Assembly (NCBI GenBank): GCA_904066235.2 | Contig: CAJFCV020000001.1 | Span: forward strand, 7,440,001 to 7,504,000 | Direction of reading: 5' to 3' | From: Bursaphelenchus xylophilus | Taxonomy: Eukaryota; Nematoda; Chromadorea; Rhabditida; Aphelenchoididae | DNA: 64,000 nt | In this document: positions 59,201-64,000 of the stretch, in pieces | Position numbering within the stretch: position 1 is the first letter of the stretch | Layout of the letters: each line of letters begins with the position of its first letter | The notes under the pieces: model-generated | Told to the model about the DNA's origin: nothing | What the model saw: the letters and a program-made list of their open reading frames with translations, nothing else | Databases searched by the model: none | Translations under genes and position numbers: made by a program

Positions 59201-61308
59201 CGGCACTGTTTCCAGAATCTTTGTCACATATTCGGACATAATGCTTACGTCGAATAAACCAGCCTCGAGCAAAGGATCGATCATCTTGGCAAGTTCCGGA
59301 ATATGTCTTCCAATATCTTTATCCACTTTGATTGAGGCCAAGGATAACTTCATAACAACTTCAAAGTCAGTCGCCAACGATTGAACATCGGACCCATTAC
59401 AGACTCGGGCTGCAATCATAAATTCGATTAACTTGGGCAGACATCCAGTCACTTTTATTAGGTCCAACTTCACATGAGCTCCATCCGGATTGGCATTAAA
59501 TGTCTGAAACTTGGTCTTGAGATAAGTCATGAGAACAGAGTCGACCGAGGGATGTCTGAACGTGGAAAGACATTCATTCACGGCATCTGTAATGTGTCTA
59601 TAGAGTTCGCTGTCGTGCCAGTGGAAAATGCATGTAAGGAAATCACAGGCCATTTGTGATATTACCGGAGGGCCTCGCAGAAGAAAGAAACATTTATCCA
59701 TGACCTGAGGCATAAGATATTTGAAATCGAACGGGTTCGCTCCACAAAGAGTTGGGATCACTCCGTTAAGTTCATTTTCGTCGTTGGCTCTCAGAAATTG
59801 CATTAGGACCTTGTTCTGCGACAGATACGAGGACATGGAGCAAGCACAACAACTGATATATCCATTGCTCAGAAGGTTGTAATCAGGGTATATCGTTGTC
59901 ACATCCAGGTTCCTTCGCAATGATGGTATACCGAGATACGAATGTGATTTGATTTCATTCGGCGATTCAGCATTATAGACGTTCAGATCGTATCTTCCAT
60001 CGGTTAATAAGACTCCATCGTTGATGATCTTTAAGTAGGAAACACCAGCAATATTGTCATGGACATCATAAAGAGTTAGGCGAAGATGCACATCCCTGGT
60101 GTCGCTAACAGGCAGTCTGATCACGATGCTTTCTTCGTATCTCACATTGGACAAAATCAGGGTCCGGAACTGTTTAGAGGTCTCAATGTATTGGTTGTGT
60201 CGTGTTATATTTCCATCCTGAAAAGATTTAAATTGAAACCAAAGGAACCTACGTCCAGAATTTCACCATGGTCATACCACAGCTCGCCTTGAATAACAAT
60301 GTCATCATTTTGCAGAAACCCGTCGGATAGGCTCAAGCAAATGCAGCACTCATTCCGAACCGACTCAGAATTGTCTAGGCGATTCAAAATTAACGCAGAA
60401 TTCATATCTCCATTATAGAAAAATTTTAGAATAATTCGACTAGTTTCATCGAGAGAATCCAGCCATATTACTTGTTGAACCTCGGGATTTGACAGAGTAC
60501 AAGCTGGGAAGCGCTGTATGATTGACGTCTTGTACTCCTTCGGTGAATTACCATTGGAAGGTTGGAATATTTGGAATTGGAGAGATAACTCTCGCCTCGA
60601 GTAATCCTCCGCAGTGATTCCCTGATAAATACACTGGGCCATGTCTTTTGTTTCAAAAGAAAAACCCTGGAACATCGGAAATGAAGATCGTCCATCTAGT
60701 AAAAAGACCGAGATCCAATAAATCCTGTTCTTACACTCTGCTTGGAAGGATACCAATATGTTGAAGTCATCTTTCTCGTCGGTCGGCAGCACTCCATTCA
60801 ACCGTTTAATCATCTGGGTTTGTGCCGTTTCACATATTTTGTGCAATTCAATTATGTCCGTCTGATGGCAATTTGTCACTGATGGTACTATCAAGGGGAG
60901 GGATAACCTGGCGCTGATTTCCAGGAGATGGAGACCAAAGCTCTTTAGTTTGAGTTGTTTTATGTCCTGCAACGCGTCAGTCATTACCAGGCCAACCTCA
61001 ACGGATGGAGTAACTTGTTTGGGAAAGCAGCCTCTTAAAGCAGTATTCCAATGAAAGATCGATAATATCGTCTGCAAGCTCAGGCCACTCCCGTGGTCAA
61101 TATCCAGAGAGATTACGCATGAACTTGGAAAGATCCCATTGTCCTCCTTGCTTCCAGTTATTGAACCAAAACACCAATCGCCCATCGAGGAAATAACAGT
61201 CAGCAAATCCCCGACAGAGAATGGACGAAGGGGGATCGGGCTTATATCAAACAGATCGGGAGGTGGAGCAAAACTCTGGATGGCTACATAATACTTGCAA
61301 GTTGCCAT
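56214..61308 (-). CDS. ced-5: DOCK-family Rac exchange factor (CED-5/DOCK180-like)
   Basis: Guanine nucleotide exchange factor for Rac in engulfment and cell migration, working with ELMO/CED-12. Six exons: 61308-60253, 60217-58389, 58354-57535, 57497-57216, 57177-57025, 56525-56214; 1483 aa. The SH3 domain covers residues 1-68 (FSVGDLLTVISSMGDWCFG), which places it in the DOCK-A/B group. The DHR-1 (C2-like) domain is at about 345-480, and DHR-2 at about 960-1450 (for example ARFWEEYQNVLYFI, GGGIHNYM, SPEVCKENREDISKLL). A PPLPPRK motif (about 1465-1471) could bind an SH3 domain. It is shorter than human DOCK1 (about 1865 aa), mainly in the middle and tail. Introns 1 and 2 are 35 and 34 nt; intron 5 carries a MITE. 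The exact subfamily name is inferred. Confidence 0.9.
56592..56723. mobile_element. MITE family A, copy 5, in DOCK intron 5
   Basis: 132 bp from CAGTGTCGGGAAAATAACGG to CGTTATTTTCCCGACAGACTG (left end slightly shortened). It enlarges DOCK intron 5 to 499 nt. Confidence 0.8.
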
Positions 61309-61432
61309 CTGAAAATACAAAGAAATTAGATAGTTCCAATATCGGTAACTGTGAGTCGTCACCTCAGGCCGGCACACTTCCTGCCCCGTTTAAACGTTTC
61401 GTCCACACTCTATCTCTTAACGAAAAGATTTT

Positions 61433-62027
61433 ATAAGGAAAGTACTTTTATGGGGGCTCCTACTTTTTGACGGGACATATCTCAAAAAATCAGAAAAAAT
61501 GTGCTGATCAAGGATATATAAATCTTAGCTGCCCATTTTAGGTTTTTAGGGGTCAAAATGCCCAAAAACTGGCTTAATTTCCCTACAAAAGGCGCAGGCA
61601 TTCGAAACGATAAAAAGCGCAGTCGGTCTCTTCCTTCGGAAGAGGGCGGTGTGGCCGAGTGGTTAGTGCTGTAGTCTGGGAATCAAGAGGGAGGACGCCG
61701 CACGCGTTCGATTTCCCTTTTGGGCTGAATGAACTTTTTTTGAAGTTGAAGGTCGGAAAAATAAATTTTTGGGCCAAGGCTGACTTATTACGTCTTAGAA
61801 CCTCAATAAACACCATTTTAAGCCAAAATAAAAATTGTAAACCTGTGAAAAATTAAGCGACAAGGGGTTCATATAGGACTTTAAGTCAACTTCCGATTGA
61901 GTTTTCACCCCTAAAAACCTAAAATGGGCAGCTAAGATCTATATATTCTTGATCAGCACATTTTTTCTGATTCTTTGAGGTATGTCCCGTCAAAAAGTAG
62001 GAGCCCCCAGAAAAGTACTTTCCTTGT
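61433..62027. mobile_element. MITE family C, large copy carrying a tRNA-like segment
   Basis: About 595 bp. Arms of about 130 bp start ATAAGGAAAGTACTTTTATG and end with the complement; they match the 158-bp element at 17547-17704. The centre is unrelated to that copy and includes the tRNA-like sequence at 61645-61725. Confidence 0.8.
61645..61725 (+). pseudogene. tRNA-Ser/Leu-like sequence (pol III box A and B)
   Basis: Box A-like TGGCCGAGTGG and box B-like CGTTCGATTTC have tRNA spacing, and a T-run follows at about 61734. The anticodon and T stems do not pair properly, so it is a pseudogene or SINE-type head rather than a working tRNA. Confidence 0.5.
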
Positions 62028-62113
62028 TAGATTTTAAACACGATTTCTGAGTCATTGAATCAGACGCCAGGGGACAGGCGCATAGGAAAAAAGTCGACTT
62101 TGAGACTTTTTTC

Positions 62114-62230
62114 ACAAGGAAAGTACTTCTATGGGGTATGGCTTTACAGGTCGAGATATATATCCAAAAATTCGCAAAAATTTTCCGATTCGGAATATAT
62201 AAAAATTAGCTCCCTAATTTTGGTCTATCA
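62114..62230. repeat. Repeat D, copy upstream of the SH3 fragment
   Basis: Starts ACAAGGAAAGTACTTCTATG and runs through ATATATAAAAATTAGCTCCC. Same orientation as the copy at 62488-62605. Confidence 0.75.
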
Positions 62231-62292
62231 ACGAGTTTTATCAATAAACGTATTTCTCGAGGAAAAAAATCGGCGGCGACAAAAGCTCGCAT

Positions 62293-62441
62293 TCTGTTTG
62301 ATATAAGCCCGATCCCCCTTCGTCCATTCTCTGTCGGGGATTTGCTGACTGTTATTTCCTCGATGGGCGATTGGTGTTTTGGTTCAATAACTGGAAGCAA
62401 GGAGGACAATGGGATCTTTCCAAGTTCACGCGTAATCTCTC
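62293..62441 (+). pseudogene. Duplicated fragment of the DOCK SH3 exon
   Basis: 149 bp matching 61255-61107 of DOCK exon 1 (about residues 18-68) in opposite orientation, with one visible mismatch (T to C near 62429). It has no start codon, splice sites or continuation of the gene. It lies between two direct copies of repeat D. Confidence 0.92.
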
Positions 62442-62453
62442 CTTCGGAAAGAG

Positions 62454-62487
62454 GGCGGTGTGGCCGAGTGGTTAGAGCGCTAGACTG
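62454..62487 (+). pseudogene. 5' half of a tRNA-Ser/Leu-like sequence
   Basis: GCGGTGTGGCCGAGTGGTTA followed by GAGCGCTAGACTG, which fits the acceptor 5' strand, D arm and start of the anticodon arm. It is cut exactly where repeat D begins at 62488. It shares its 5' flank (CCTTCGGAA..GAGG) with the copy at 61645. Confidence 0.55.
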
Positions 62488-62605
62488 ACAAGGAAAGTAC
62501 TTCTATGGGGTATGGAGTTACAAGTCGAGATATATATCAAAAAATTCGCAAAAGTTTTCTGATTCAGAATATATAAAAATTAGCTGCCTAATTTTGGTCT
62601 GATGA
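62488..62605. repeat. Repeat D, copy downstream of the SH3 fragment
   Basis: Starts ACAAGGAAAGTACTTCTATG and runs to about TTAGCTGCCTAATTTTGGTC. Direct repeat of 62114-62230. Its far end is not clear. Confidence 0.75.
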
Positions 62606-62730
62606 CATGTTTTTGTCCTCAGAAGTTTTCTCGCGACACCATGCAAGTGTTTTTTTGACCGTGTTTTTACCAATAAAAAATTTTTTTTGTGCTAAAATAA
62701 ATTCTGAGGCCTTGACAAGCGTTCTCGGAG

Positions 62731-62866
62731 GATAGGTTACCCCGAACAAATAGGTTACCCCAGCGGATAGGTTACCCCAAGTTTCAGATAGGTAACCTCG
62801 GAGGATAGGTTACCCCACGGATAGGTTACCTCGGAGGATAAGGTTACCCCGAAGATAGGTTACCTG
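62731..62866. repeat. GATAGGTTACCCC minisatellite
   Basis: About eight imperfect units of GGATAGGTTACCCC, some with ACCTC instead of ACCCC. No coding or RNA feature is seen. Confidence 0.85.
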
Positions 62867-62875
62867 AAATTTGTT

Positions 62876-63066
62876 TTTTTGAAATGTTTTCGCTTCGGGA
62901 GTTGGAAAAAAAGGATGTTTTGTAAAAATTGAAAAAAATTTGACATGTTTTCGCTTCGGGACTTGGAAAAAAAGGATTTTTTGTGAAAATTGAAAAAATT
63001 TTGGAATGTTTTCGCTTCGGGAGTTGGAAAAAAGGATTTTTTGTGAAATTTGAATAAAATTTGGAA
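62876..63066. repeat. Three tandem units of about 64 bp
   Basis: Units contain TGTTTTCGCTTCGGGAGTTG followed by GGAAAAAAAGGATTTTTTGT. Inverted relatives occur at 42920-43130 and single copies at 6120-6200 and 31400-31480. Confidence 0.8.
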
Positions 63067-63203
63067 TGTTTTTGAGCTGACTGCGTATGAACTGACTGAA
63101 TATGAAAACTGGGTTTCTGTTACTTTACTACCTTTAGGGATTCTTTTTGAAATTTTTTCGACTTATAACACTTATAGACGTTAATGGTGTTGTTTTGGTG
63201 CCT

Positions 63204-63410
63204 AGTACTGCTTAAAAAACACATTTTTAACACTTGGTACTAAATAGTACCAACTGGTACTGTTTAGTGAGAAGTGAAAATTTGGCCGTAAGGCAGTAAT
63301 GGTGATGGTTTGGTGCTTAGTAGAGCCCAAAAACACGTGGTACTATATAGTACCAGGTGGTACCATTGGTTTTAGACAAAATTTTAGTGCTGGCGGCACC
63401 ACAGTTAATA
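63204..63410. repeat. Dispersed repeat G, copy 2
   Basis: 207 bp nearly identical to 42691-42899. The main visible difference is TATATAGTACC here against TATAAAAAGTACC there. Confidence 0.85.
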
Positions 63411-63425
63411 GTCAGGATTGGGCCC

Positions 63426-63585
63426 GGTTTTGTCCCCAAGACGGTTTTGTCCCCAGGACGTTTTTGTCCCCAGACCGGTTTTGTCCCCAGGACGGTTTTG
63501 TCCCCAAGACGGTTTTGTCCCCACTTTTTTTATTTTTTTTGTCCCCACACCGGTTTTGTCCCCAGGACGTTTTTGTCCCCAAGCT
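63426..63585. repeat. GGTTTTGTCCCCA minisatellite
   Basis: About nine units of CGGTTTTGTCCCCAAGA, roughly 17 bp each, interrupted by a T-rich stretch at about 63523-63540. The open frames through it are repeat artefacts. Confidence 0.85.
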
Positions 63586-63594
63586 GGATAGTAC

Positions 63595-64000
63595 GATTAA
63601 AAATTATGCATTCAGATGTTAATGCTGTTGGTTTGGTGCACAGTACTGCTCAAACAACATGTTCTTAGCACGGTACTGCATAGTACAAGGTGGTACTATG
63701 TAGCACGAGGTAAAAATTAAGCTATAACGCGTGAATGACGTTGTTTTGGCATGCAGTACTGATCAGACGTTCACTTTGTGCAAAAACAAATTCGTGCTAT
63801 ATAGTACCATGTGCTAAAGCACATTTTTGAGAAGTACTGGGCTTCAAACCCATAGCATTGACGGGTTACGGCTTAATTTTTACCTCGTGCTATATAGTAC
63901 CACCTCGTACTATATAGTACCAAGCGCTAAGAACACGTTGTTTGAGCAGTACTGTGCACCAAACCAACTGCATTAACATCTGAATGCATAATTTTTAATC
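63595..64000. repeat. Palindrome at the window end
   Basis: Starts GATTAAAAATTATGCATTCA and ends with its exact complement at 64000. The arms are well over 100 bp and carry TAGTACC motifs as in repeat G. The window stops exactly at the end of the palindrome, so a longer element cannot be excluded. Confidence 0.8.

Noticed and set aside
61645..61725. Functional tRNA gene
   Set aside because: Box A and box B are present but the anticodon and T stems do not pair, so only a tRNA-like pseudogene is called.
63299..63668. Frames of more than 100 codons rich in VPKT/LSPG-type repeats
   Set aside because: They simply translate the GGTTTTGTCCCC minisatellite.

Overview
The window looks like nuclear DNA from a free-living-type nematode. 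Its protein families have the layout of Caenorhabditis-like genes: HSF-1, a ZO-1 protein with a ZU5 tail, DAPK-1, a junctophilin, a CED-5-like DOCK protein, and an M14 carboxypeptidase with a ShKT tail. Introns are very short (many 32-50 nt), genes are compact and interleaved, and several starts sit directly behind a splice-acceptor sequence, as expected for spliced-leader trans-splicing. No species is claimed. All exon models were read by eye, and every multi-exon model given here sums to a whole number of codons.

Layout. 0.1-8.4 kb: hsf-1 (+), then zoo-1 (+), whose last intron is 2.2 kb of repeats. 8.4-15.3 kb: three minus-strand genes about 180-200 nt apart (PHAF1/C16orf70 homologue, acyl-protein thioesterase, cathepsin Z), a likely operon. 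A complete LRR transmembrane gene lies on the plus strand inside a PHAF1 intron. 15.8-20.0 kb: hexokinase (+), with nested MITEs in two introns. 20.3-27.4 kb: dapk-1 (-), with a putative alternative kinase-less start inside one intron. 29.4-33.3 kb: M14 carboxypeptidase (+). 33.3-35.7 kb: a MADF-type protein (-), divergent from the closely spaced pair NTF2 then TMEM208 (+). 35.9-38.9 kb: junctophilin (-). 40.1-41.7 kb: eIF2-gamma (-). 54.9-56.1 kb: UBE2Q-type E2 (+), ending 74 nt from the end of a DOCK/CED-5-like gene (-, 56.2-61.3 kb).

Mobile DNA dominates 41.9-54.4 kb and 61.4-64.0 kb. A hAT-like 2.1 kb non-autonomous element lies just upstream of eIF2-gamma. At 44.3-51.8 kb there is a nested pile: a TA-flanked foldback element holds a second TA-flanked mariner-like foldback element with a transposase remnant, and this second element holds a row of foldback elements that share GGGNCC-type ends. 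One of these elements is present twice, inverted and nearly identical. Another foldback element at 52.5-54.0 kb sits inside a smaller repeat. At 62.3 kb a 149-bp piece of the DOCK SH3 exon has been copied, with one mismatch, between two copies of a repeat and beside half of a tRNA-like sequence.

The genes are mostly conserved housekeeping or signalling genes without one shared pathway. The pair with most obvious co-expression logic is NTF2 and TMEM208 (transport into nucleus and ER).
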